Of a DNA stretch of 64,000 nucleotides, positions 53,678 to 61,599 are shown in pieces. A program made the translations under genes and the position numbers. Each line of letters begins with the position of its first letter. Positions within the stretch are counted from its first letter, which is position 1. The notes beneath the pieces were generated by a model. It was not told the DNA's origin. It worked only from the letters and a program-made list of their open reading frames with translations, and did no database searches. The stretch comes from Psychroflexus torquis ATCC 700755 (GTDB lineage Bacteria > Bacteroidota > Bacteroidia > Flavobacteriales > Flavobacteriaceae), in the NCBI RefSeq assembly GCF_000153485.2, contig NC_018721.1, positions 3,286,001 through 3,350,000 on the forward strand. The letters are read 5' to 3'.

Positions 53678-53749
53678 TCGTTAGGAGTGCCGAAAGGCTG
53701 AGAGTATATCCTAGAACCTGAACTGAGTAATATCAGCGTAGGAAAACGA
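53678..53749 (+). ncRNA. TPP (THI element) riboswitch
   Basis: Conserved THI-box sequences are present: GGAGTGCC...GGCTGAGAGTA (53684-53706), CCTAGAACCTGAACTGAGTAA (53710-53730, given by position), and ATCAGCGTAGGAAAACG (53732-53748). P1 pairs TCGTT at 53678-53682 with AACGA at 53745-53749. The element lies ~75 bp before thiE, followed by a terminator hairpin, so thiamin pyrophosphate would switch off the thi operon by early termination. Confidence 0.93.
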
Positions 53750-53772
53750 AACAAAAATTGAAAAAAAATCAA

Positions 53773-53808
53773 TAAACCGTTTCGTGTATACACATGAAGC
53801 GGTTTTTT
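53773..53808 (+). terminator. riboswitch-controlled terminator before thiE
   Basis: AAACCGTTTCGTGT-ATAC-ACATGAAGCGGTTT forms a stable hairpin followed by seven T residues, 15 bp before the thiE start. Its position after the THI element supports transcriptional attenuation. I see no obvious alternative antiterminator by eye. Confidence 0.8.
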
Positions 53809-53823
53809 TAATTTTATACAAAA

Positions 53824-54453
53824 ATGAAATCATTACAAGGCATTTATGCCGTTACAGACGAAGTATTAACTCCAAAATCTACCATTGTAAAACAGGTAGA
53901 AGAAGCCTTGGAGGCAGGAGCCAAAGTCATACAACTTAGAGATAAGTCATCTACAGATGACGAGCTAGAGCCTATTGCTAAATCTCTACAAGATTTGTGT
54001 GATCAAAAAAAAGCGACTTTTTTTATAAATGACAGAGTGCAATTAGCCAAAAAAATAGGTGCTGATGGCGTTCATGTCGGTTTTAGAGACCAAACCGTAA
54101 AAGAAACTCGAGAAGAAGTTGGAGAAAAAATGCTTATTGGAGTGTCCTGCTATGGAGATATTGAACGCGCAAAGCAAGCGGTAAATGATGGAGCCGATTA
54201 TGTGGCATTTGGGGCTATTTATCCTTCCAAAACGAAGCCTAAAGCCGATGTGGTGAGCAAAGAAATTATTTCCAAAGCTAAAGCAGAACTAGATGTCCCA
54301 ATTTGTGTCATAGGGGGGATCAATCGTAAAAACATCAATGAAATTGTTGATTTTCAACCGGATTTATATGCTTTGGTAAGTGATATTTTTGAATCTGAAA
54401 GTATAAAAAAGACGGTTACAGAATTAAACAAACTCATTTCAAAATCAGAATAA
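53824..54453 (+). CDS. thiE: thiamine phosphate synthase
   Basis: Joins HMP-pyrophosphate and thiazole phosphate to thiamine phosphate. It has 209 residues, TIM barrel. Motifs are VIQLRDKSSTDDE near residue 36, FFINDRVQLAKKIGADGVHVG near 61 (given by position), GVSCYGDIERAKQAVNDGAD near 99, FGAIYPSKTKPKAD near 121, and VIGGINRKNINEI near 160. First gene of the riboswitch operon; the next gene starts 1 bp after its stop. Confidence 0.96.
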   Translation: MKSLQGIYAVTDEVLTPKSTIVKQVEEALEAGAKVIQLRDKSSTDDELEPIAKSLQDLCDQKKATFFINDRVQLAKKIGADGVHVGFRDQTVKETREEVGEKMLIGVSCYGDIERAKQAVNDGADYVAFGAIYPSKTKPKADVVSKEIISKAKAELDVPICVIGGINRKNINEIVDFQPDLYALVSDIFESESIKKTVTELNKLISKSE

Positions 54454-54454
54454 A

Positions 54455-55330
54455 ATGAAACTAGCTATCGAATGGTTTTTAAACCCAGACCACCTGCCAA
54501 TAATCGTTGCCGAAGCAAAGGGTTTTTTGAAAAAAAATGGAATCAGCGATTTTGAATTGATAGTACCAACAGACCACTATGACGGTCTTCAAGATCTCAT
54601 TGAAGGAAACATAGAATTTGCGACCAACGAACCTTTGCACCTCATTGAGCAGTACCATACAGAATTCCTTTCTCTTGGAACTTATTTTGAAACTAAAGGT
54701 GGCGTTATTATGAAAACAACTTCTTTTGAGGCCCTAAAGAAAGGTGAGAAAATCCAAGTTGCCACTCCAGTTTCAAATGAGAAAACCAATGGCATTGGCC
54801 TTGAAATTATAAAGCGTTATGGGGCTAAACAAGGCGTAAACATCAAGCCTTCACAGATTGAATTTATTGCTAAGGATTTTTACCTTATCAAACACATGAA
54901 AGAAGGAGCAGATGCAGGATGGCTGTATTTTTATAATTTTGAAGGTATTGAAGCTAAACATGAAAATATGGATGTGATCCATATGGACTCAGATTCGGCT
55001 GGGTTTGCAAACTTTTGTGCTTTAGACCTTTTTACCTCAAAATCATATTATCAAAAAAATAAAGAAAAAGTAAATGCATTCGTAGAAGCTATCCAAGAGG
55101 CTATTGAATTTATTGAGACAAACCCAGAGGAAGCTTATACTATTTACTATGCGTATACAAAAGAAGAATCAACTCCACTGATGGACGATATTTTGAAAGC
55201 GACAACCAAATGTTTTAGTAAAGACTTTGAATCTTTATCGGAAAAAGAGCTACCTATTTTAAAGTTCTTTAATGAGATCGGCATCACAGATCTAAGTGAA
55301 GATAAATTCAAAAAAGCATTTTTAAATTAA
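54455..55330 (+). CDS. THI5/NMT1-like pyrimidine-precursor protein without signal peptide
   Basis: 291 residues, start MKLAIEWFLNPDHLPIIVAE; belongs to the ThiY/THI5/NMT1 periplasmic-binding-protein-like fold. Unlike ThiY binding proteins it has no signal peptide or lipobox, and no permease or ATPase genes are nearby. In THI5 the active-site His sits in KAMIH; the aligned segment here is NEPLH near residue 60, keeping the His but not the Lys. The yeast-type CCCFC cluster is absent (one Cys in NFCALDLF). It may be a cytoplasmic HMP-phosphate source, a binding or chaperone protein, or a binding protein exported by another route. The operon context firmly ties it to thiamin. Confidence 0.75.
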   Translation: MKLAIEWFLNPDHLPIIVAEAKGFLKKNGISDFELIVPTDHYDGLQDLIEGNIEFATNEPLHLIEQYHTEFLSLGTYFETKGGVIMKTTSFEALKKGEKIQVATPVSNEKTNGIGLEIIKRYGAKQGVNIKPSQIEFIAKDFYLIKHMKEGADAGWLYFYNFEGIEAKHENMDVIHMDSDSAGFANFCALDLFTSKSYYQKNKEKVNAFVEAIQEAIEFIETNPEEAYTIYYAYTKEESTPLMDDILKATTKCFSKDFESLSEKELPILKFFNEIGITDLSEDKFKKAFLN

Positions 55331-55335
55331 AATTT

Positions 55336-56145
55336 ATGTTAGAAAAACAAATTTACAGTCAATTATCCAATTTAAGATCCAAAACTCCACTTGTAGAGGC
55401 CATTACCAATTACGTGACTATAAACGATTGTGCAAATATTCTGTTGAGCATTGGTGCATCGCCAGCCATGTGCGAATCTGCAGATGAAGCTTATGATTTT
55501 ACAAAGCTTGCCAACGCTGTTTACCTAAATATAGGAACCTTAACCAAAGAGCAAGAGCTAGCTATGCTACAAGCTGTTAAAGCAGCAGATGAGCTCAACA
55601 TACCTTTGGTTTTAGATCCAGTAGGTTGTGCAGCTATCCCAAGACGAATTGGTTTTATAGATAAGTTAAGATCTTTTGGTAAGGTAGATATCATTAAAGG
55701 CAATCTCGGCGAGATCAAATCTTTGGCAGGAGTAGAAACTAAAGTGCGTGGAGTGGATTCCTTAGATAAGGGTGAGGATGGCGTAGAAGTTTGTCAACAA
55801 CTAGCTAAAGATTGGAAATGCATTGTTGCAGCTTCAGGCAAAATTGATATTATAACCGATGGAGAAACAACGGCACTTGTTCATAATGGCGATGACATGT
55901 TAACCAAAGTCACAGGAGCTGGGTGTATGCTTGGGGCCCTTACTGCTGGATTTTGCGGTGCCAATAAGGAAAATTTGTTAGCCTCTTGTATAGCGAGTTT
56001 CTTGAGCATGGGAATAGCTGGTGAACATGCTGCCCAGCACAATAGAGGGTGTTATCCTGGGAGTTTTAGAGTATTTCTTATCGATGAAATATATAAACTT
56101 AATGACACCATTTTGAGAGATAAATCCAAGATTGAATTTGTTTAA
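55336..56145 (+). CDS. thiM: hydroxyethylthiazole kinase
   Basis: Phosphorylates the thiazole moiety of thiamin for salvage. It has 269 residues with VEAITNYVTINDCANILLSIGASPAM (residues 20-45, given by position), LNIGTLTKEQELAM near 69, VLDPVGCAAIPRR near 96, DIIKGNLGEIKSLAG near 119, and the catalytic region KVTGAGCMLGAL near 196 (Cys/anion hole). Its presence with thiD and tenA, and absence of thiC/thiG/thiH here, marks a salvage operon. Confidence 0.96.
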   Translation: MLEKQIYSQLSNLRSKTPLVEAITNYVTINDCANILLSIGASPAMCESADEAYDFTKLANAVYLNIGTLTKEQELAMLQAVKAADELNIPLVLDPVGCAAIPRRIGFIDKLRSFGKVDIIKGNLGEIKSLAGVETKVRGVDSLDKGEDGVEVCQQLAKDWKCIVAASGKIDIITDGETTALVHNGDDMLTKVTGAGCMLGALTAGFCGANKENLLASCIASFLSMGIAGEHAAQHNRGCYPGSFRVFLIDEIYKLNDTILRDKSKIEFV

Positions 56146-56161
56146 ATTGGTATAATACCAT
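56143..56161. repeat. 19-bp inverted match to the end of MITE-like element A
   Basis: TAAATTGGTATAATACCAT is the exact reverse complement of 14614-14632. It overlaps the thiM stop and contains its own GGTATAATACC palindrome. It may be a solo element end. Confidence 0.5.
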
Positions 56162-56192
56162 GCGATTAGTCCACTATTAAAATAAATGAATT

Positions 56193-56852
56193 ATGAATTA
56201 TAAATGGTTTTTGAAAACAGTTGATTTAGTACATCCATTAATGAACCAAATTAAAAATCATGCGTTCATTAAAGAGTTAAGTGAAGGAACTTTAAGTGCT
56301 GAACAATTTCATTTTTATATGTACCAAGATTCTTTTTATCTATCTATTTATGGGAAGGTATTAGGTAATATTGCTACCCAATTAAAAGATCCTTATCATT
56401 CGTTGGACTATATGAGTTTTGCGAATGGAACTATTGAAGTTGAAAAAGATTTGCACAAAGAATTTATAACTCAATTGAAAGGATTTAAGGCACCAGAGAA
56501 ATCTCCAACTTGTAGCTTGTATACTGGTTTTCTTACTGAAGTTTATCAGTACGATTCTATAGAAGTGAGCTTATCTGCTGTTTTGCCTTGTTTCTGGATT
56601 TATAAAGAAGTCGGGGATTATTTGCTGTCAATTGCCAACACAAATAATAATCCTTACCAAAAGTGGATAGATACCTATGGAGGTGAGGATTTTTCAAAGT
56701 CTGTTGATCGCGCTATTGAAATTACAGAGTATTATGCTCAAAATACCACGCCCAAAGTAAGAGAAGAAATGACACAAGCTTTTCTAAAGACTGCACAACT
56801 GGAATGGATGTTTTGGGATAGTGCTTATCGCAAGGAAAAATGGCCAGTCTGA
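56193..56852 (+). CDS. tenA: TenA aminopyrimidine aminohydrolase (thiaminase II family)
   Basis: Hydrolyses aminomethylpyrimidine from degraded thiamin to HMP, feeding salvage. It has 219 residues, all-helical. FHFYMYQDSFYLSIYGKVL is near residue 37 with active-site Asp/Tyr residues, SLYTGFLTEVYQYD near 109, and the active-site Cys in SAVLPCFWIYKEVGDYLL near 128. IDTYGGEDFSKSV is near 158 and the C-terminal AFLKTAQLEWMFWDSAY (catalytic Glu) near 196. Fits with thiD and thiM in a base-salvage operon. Confidence 0.95.
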   Translation: MNYKWFLKTVDLVHPLMNQIKNHAFIKELSEGTLSAEQFHFYMYQDSFYLSIYGKVLGNIATQLKDPYHSLDYMSFANGTIEVEKDLHKEFITQLKGFKAPEKSPTCSLYTGFLTEVYQYDSIEVSLSAVLPCFWIYKEVGDYLLSIANTNNNPYQKWIDTYGGEDFSKSVDRAIEITEYYAQNTTPKVREEMTQAFLKTAQLEWMFWDSAYRKEKWPV

Positions 56853-56884
56853 GTTAAAAAACCATCAATAATAAATGACTAAAA

Positions 56885-57694
56885 ATGAAAACGTACCCAA
56901 AGCTTTTAATCATAGCAGGAAGTGACTCTGGTGGTGGAGCAGGCATACAAGCTGATATTAAGTCGGCTGGAGCTTGCGGAGCTTATTCTGCAACCATAAT
57001 TACTGCTATTACAGCCCAGAACACCCTTGGTGTAAACGCTATTGAAGGTGTTTCTCCTCAGATGATAGCCAACCAATTGACAGCGGTGATGGATGATATT
57101 GGAGCAGACGCCTTAAAAATAGGGATGCTTCATTCTAAAGAGGTTATCGAAGAAGTTGCAAAACATCTTCAACATTATAAAGCAAAACATATCGTTTTAG
57201 ATCCTGTTATGGTAGCTACTTCTGGTGATCCTTTGCTTCAGGAAGATGCCATACAGGCCTTGATGCATCAAATAATACCCCAGGCAGAAGTAATCACACC
57301 TAATGTGCCCGAAATGGAGCTTCTCCTAGGTGAAACTATTAAAAATACTACGGAGTTTTCGGACTATGCAAGAGCTTTGGCCGAAAAGTTTAAGGTCTCT
57401 GTTTTACTTAAAGCTGGACACCTAAAAGGTGATAAATCTGTCGATATTTTATTCAATGTAAAAACAAAACAGATAACAAAATTGAGTTCACCAAGAATCA
57501 CAACCAAAAATACACATGGTACAGGATGTAGTTTATCTTCTGCATTAGCAAGTTATTTGGCTCAAGGTTTTAGTTTAGAAGACGCTTCTCAAAAAGCAAA
57601 AACATTTATTTACCAAGCGATCAAAGCGGGTGGTGATTATAAATTAGGCAAAGGCTCAGGTCCAATTCATCATTTTTATAAGTTGGGAGACTAA
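56885..57694 (+). CDS. thiD: hydroxymethylpyrimidine/phosphomethylpyrimidine kinase
   Basis: Phosphorylates HMP twice to HMP-pyrophosphate, the ThiE substrate. It has 269 residues, ribokinase fold: IAGSDSGGGAGIQADIKS near residue 9, TAITAQNTLGV near 40, LKIGMLHSKEVIEEV near 79, VLDPVMVATSGDPLL near 104, TPNVPEMELLLG near 139, and the catalytic anion hole THGTGCSLSSALA near 209. Last gene of the riboswitch operon; the next gene is on the opposite strand. Confidence 0.96.
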   Translation: MKTYPKLLIIAGSDSGGGAGIQADIKSAGACGAYSATIITAITAQNTLGVNAIEGVSPQMIANQLTAVMDDIGADALKIGMLHSKEVIEEVAKHLQHYKAKHIVLDPVMVATSGDPLLQEDAIQALMHQIIPQAEVITPNVPEMELLLGETIKNTTEFSDYARALAEKFKVSVLLKAGHLKGDKSVDILFNVKTKQITKLSSPRITTKNTHGTGCSLSSALASYLAQGFSLEDASQKAKTFIYQAIKAGGDYKLGKGSGPIHHFYKLGD

Positions 57695-57710
57695 TTTTTT
57701 AATTTTGAGT

Positions 57711-59418
57711 TTACTTTTTATTTTTATCAATATATGTGGTAACGCGTTGTTCTAAAATAGGAAGGGTGACGACTCCTTGCTCAAGAATAACTTCATGAAA
57801 CTCACGGATATCAAAGCCACTACCTAGTATTTTTTCAGCTTTCGCTCTTAATTCACGAATTTTGATCTCACCAATCTTGTAAGAAACGGCTTGTCCTGGC
57901 CATGAAATATAGCGATCTACTTCGGTATTTATATTGTGTAACGAAAGGGCTGTCTCTTTGGTGAAATAGTCTACAGCTTCCTCTCGAGTCCATCCCATGG
58001 CATGAATGCCCGTCTATAACTAAACGACAAGCACGCCATTGCTCGTAAGTCAGTTTCCCAAATCGCTCATAGGCGGTGGTATAAATCCCCATTTCTTCAG
58101 CAAGGAACTCAGAGTACAATCCCCAGCCTTCTCCATAGGCGGATAAGTACATGTTTTTTCTAAAATCAGGGATGCTATCGCCAAGCTCTGCATTAAGAGC
58201 GTTTTGTAAATGATGTCCAGGGACTGCTTCGTGAGCAGTTAAGGACGGTAAGACATATAAAGGTCGGTTGGTTAAGTTGTAGGTGTTGACCCAATAATAC
58301 CCCGGCTGAGTGTCATTAGAAGCGCCAATATAGCGGCCTGTTGTATATTTAGGAGCAATGGCATCGGGGACTTTAGCGACACCATAGGGTTTTCTAGGTA
58401 AAGTCTTGAAATAGGCCGGGAGCTTGGCATCGATACGTTTGGCTATATCACGGGCTTCTTTTAAAAGGTCTTCTCCAGTTTTAGCATAAAACTGCTCATC
58501 GGTTCTAAGGAATTGGATGAACTCTTCAAAGCTCCCCTCAAAACCAAGGTTAGTTATGATGGCTTTCATTTCTGTATGGATTCTCGCCACTTCATCCAAA
58601 CCAATTTGATGAATGTCTTCAGCAGTTAGATCCAAGGTTGTATAGTAATTTAACCGATTTTGATAGTAGGCTTCGCCTTGTGGTCCTTCTGAGACCCCTA
58701 AAGTGGTTTTAGTAGTGGGCAAATAGTCCACTTCAAAAAAGCTCTTAACACGTCTAAATTGTGGAATGACATTGGCCTTTATGGCTGTTCTTGCTGCTTG
58801 AATCACAGAGTCTTTTTGAGATTCTGATAGAGTAGAAGGGAGGTTCTGAAAGGGTTCGTAAAAGTAACTGTCTTCAGGTTGGTCAACGATTTGAGAATCG
58901 TAAGTCGATTCATAGCCTTCAAAAATCACTCGGGGTTGGGTGATGCCTTTTTTTAAGCCTTGTCTCAGAAGTTTAAAATGTTGGTCGACATATGTAGGAA
59001 TAGCGTTGAGTTTGTTGAGATAAACTTTCACTTGCTCATAAGTGTTGAGGTCTCTCACTTCATAAGATAGACTAAGATGGAAACCAGAATCGGACAGTAG
59101 TGGATTTAAGTAGGCTTCAAACTCATAGAAGTCCACTGTTTCCTTAAGCTTAAACTTTAGCATTTCTAATGAAATCTGTTCAGTTTCTGAAAGTTGACTG
59201 TTATCTATTTCAGCTAAATCGGTAAGGAGTTGACTCGCAAAATCAGCTTCTTGTTGGTAATAAGTTTTTGTGTATAGACCCAAGGGATAGGTTTTTAGAT
59301 CATACCCTTTATGGTCTTGATAGGTCTGAACGATGGAATCTAATTGCCGACTAGGGGTCTGACTCTTACCTAAATTTACTACTAAAAGGCAGACTATAGA
59401 ACATATAATGTATTTCAT
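57711..59418 (-). pseudogene. DUF885-family metallopeptidase, frameshifted
   Basis: Intact relatives have about 570-600 residues. Here the first frame (57868-59418) carries the signal peptide (IICSIVCLLVVNLGKSQ), the metal motif LTAHEAVPGHHLQNAL near residue 398 and YGEGWGLYSEFLAEEMG near 430. It goes out of frame after RACRLVIDG. The rest (GMDSRGSC...) is wrong-frame. The true C-terminus continues in the frame 57711-57998 (HAMGWTREEAVDYFTKE at its start). Two bases appear to be missing at about 58011-58012, where GACGGGC replaces an expected GACACGGGC-like sequence. It is either a recent mutation or a sequencing error, since both halves are otherwise well conserved. Confidence 0.85.
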
Positions 59419-59566
59419 GGATGTTTATTTTAAAGTTTAAAGATAGATTATATGCAGGAAATAGGGTCGTCTAACAACTTCCAACTAAGGAGATATCTTA
59501 TAATATTGATTTTGAGATTAAGGGGTTAAAAAATATATAAGACCTATTCATATTAGACTAAAGGTA

Positions 59567-60018
59567 TTTTTTCAAACAAAAATTCATTGAAACCACTCGA
59601 ACTGACATTTCTAATATGCTATTATCATCAAGTTTTTAAAGTTATAAAAAAGCTGATATTAAGTTGTTTTGTCTTCTCGAGTATTCCGACGTTTTCGTAG
59701 GGATACTCGAGATGTGTCTTGTTATCTGAAGCGTTTTCGACTAGTTTCAATGATTTTTTCAAGCAAAAATTCATTGAAACTAGTCGAACCGACATTTCTA
59801 GTATGCTATTATCATCAAGTTTTAAATCTATAAAAAAACTGATATTAAGTTGTTTTGTCTCATCGAGTATTCCGACGTTTTCGTCGGGATGTATCGAGAT
59901 GTGTCTTGTTATCTGAAGCGTTCTCGATACAATTTCAATGATTTTTTCAAACAAAAATTCGTTAAAACCACTCGAACTGACATTTCTAGTATGCTATTAT
60001 CATCAAGTTTTAAATCTA
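59567..60018. repeat. tandem repeat of ~187 bp (about 2.4 units) with REP-like hairpins
   Basis: AATTC(A/G)TT(G/A)A recurs at 59581, 59768 and 59956, giving periods of 187 and 188. Each unit carries two long hairpins. One has perfect 17-base arms at 59737-59753 and 59771-59787; the other runs from 59675 to 59712 (CTCGAGTAT...ATACTCGAG) and recurs at 59862-59900. Short ORFs here contain only repeat sequence. The 59419-59566 DNA before it holds nothing recognisable. Confidence 0.85.
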
Positions 60019-60143
60019 TGTTTTCGAAATAAACCGTTTTTTTTCGCCTGCTTTTTATCAAAAATAATCAATAAATCTGTGCTGAGCTACGTCGTAGTAT
60101 AATTCAATTTATTTATATGACATTATAGGTTTAATTTGGCATT
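60019..60143. repeat. MITE-like element C
   Basis: Aligned with element B from the CTGCTTTTTATCAAAAATAA segment onward. It contains the shared 30-mer at 60078-60107 and the right end ...GACATTATAGGTTTAATTTG. The left end is poorly kept and abuts the third unit of the 187 bp tandem repeat. Confidence 0.65.
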
Positions 60144-60777
60144 AAAGAAATATGTAAATTAAGAATTATGAAAATTGATATATGTTCACTTCTCTGGATC
60201 TAAAAATATAACTCCTCTATCTTAGGTGATTAAATTCTTTCTCACTGAATTTTTCCATTTGATTTAAAGCGGTGTTCTAAGATTAATGTGTCCAATGTTT
60301 ATCTAAAATTATATAGATATGAGACCTTCAGCGTAAAGGGATGCCTTCAATTGTGTAGCCACAAAATACTTACAGTATTATTTGAATTGGTCTTTATTAA
60401 AATCAAGAACTCAACCCGTAAAATATCAACACTCACAGGCAATGCCTTTGCTTCAAATAGCGCATGCTAAGTGTGAACAACAACTATTGAATACGCTGAT
60501 TAGGACTCAGCTTAATCTGATAATCAAAATAGTGAATTTCGTTAAAAATAAATCAGAAGGAAATTGAAAGTAATTAAATACTGACTTCTACACTTTTTAT
60601 TTCCTCTTAGTTGAGCAAAGTATCGCGTAGATATGAAGTGTTTATAGTGTGGGTGGACGTCCGCAAAACACTTCAATGCCCAAACATCCAAAGTCTTTAG
60701 TGCCAAAGCAGCAGTGAGCGTATTTCTTTTTTAATCTTTTCTGTTTCTATAAACTCAACATATAAATACTAGCTGGT
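60144..60777. other. 634 bp intergenic region, no gene recognised
   Basis: Short frames of 60-61 codons at 60288 and 60382 overlap and show no motif, no convincing ribosome-binding site and no conservation that I can recognise. The stretch may be decayed coding DNA. Confidence 0.4.
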
Positions 60778-61590
60778 TTAAACTAGAGCCTTCTTCTTCA
60801 ATAGCCATCTATCTTGAGGTAGATAGTCTTTACCTTTAGGTGAAATCACAATTTTATCAAGTATGTTGACCTCTTTAAATAATAATTCTAAAAATAGGTC
60901 TGGATGAAATGCAGAATATGTTCTATGCCCTTCCTTTACGTTTCCTTTTATAATTAGTTCTCCTTGGTCGAATTTTTTCCTTTCTTCCTCTATCAGCTTT
61001 GGCCTGAAATTTTCTCCCTGAGTTGTTATAAGCATTACCCCGCCTGGTTTTAAGACTCTTTTTAATTCATTAAACCAGTTAAAGTGCATTTCTTTTGAAA
61101 GGTGGGTAAAAATTGAGATTCCATAAATGGCATCAAATGTGTTATCTTCATAAGGAAGTTTTGCTTCCAAATTATTGTGATTAAAGTTCACCTTCTGAAT
61201 ATTCTTTTTGCACCATTGTATAGATTCTTTATTATAATCTGTTCCATAAAAACTAGATTGGTCATTAGAAATATAAGGCATATGCCTAATTATTCTTCCA
61301 GGACCACACCCCCAATCTAAAATTTTTCCTCCAGACAAGTTTATGTGTTTTCCTAATAGTTTAAAAATCCATTCAGCAGTTGTTTTACCCCCAAAATAAT
61401 ATTTTGAGTAATCAATTTGAAAAGATTCATACATTAAGTAATCAGGCGGCAGTAAAATTTCCGGATTATCTTTTTTAAATTTTTTATTCAGTTTTTTATT
61501 TTTATTTCTCTCTAATACGTACCTCAATTTATCAAGAGGATAGAGAAGTCTATACTGTCGAAGAGTATTTGATATTTGTCCTTTGTTCAT
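60778..61590 (-). CDS. class I SAM-dependent methyltransferase
   Basis: 270 residues with the SAM motif I GGKILDWGCGPGRIIRHMPY near residue 94. Motif II-like YGTDYNKESIQWCKKNI is near 119, motif IV TFDAIYGISIFTHL near 153, and LKRVLKPGGVMLITTQGENF near 178 (motif post-II). The N-terminal ~70 residues are basic and helical. The substrate is not evident; relatives occur in polysaccharide and natural-product loci. The upstream T9SS protein gene ends 10 bp before its start on the same strand, so the pair may be co-transcribed. Confidence 0.88.
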   Translation of the reverse strand: MNKGQISNTLRQYRLLYPLDKLRYVLERNKNKKLNKKFKKDNPEILLPPDYLMYESFQIDYSKYYFGGKTTAEWIFKLLGKHINLSGGKILDWGCGPGRIIRHMPYISNDQSSFYGTDYNKESIQWCKKNIQKVNFNHNNLEAKLPYEDNTFDAIYGISIFTHLSKEMHFNWFNELKRVLKPGGVMLITTQGENFRPKLIEEERKKFDQGELIIKGNVKEGHRTYSAFHPDLFLELLFKEVNILDKIVISPKGKDYLPQDRWLLKKKALV

Positions 61591-61599
61591 TCCTTTTTG

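Noticed and set aside
59567..60018. CRISPR-like array or coding repeats in the tandem-repeat region
   Set aside because: The period is ~187 bp with conserved spacing and no short direct repeats with unique spacers. The ORFs here consist only of repeat sequence.
60288..60567. Overlapping 60-61 codon ORFs downstream of element C
   Set aside because: No motif, start signal or recognisable similarity. Both frames overlap, which argues against either being real.
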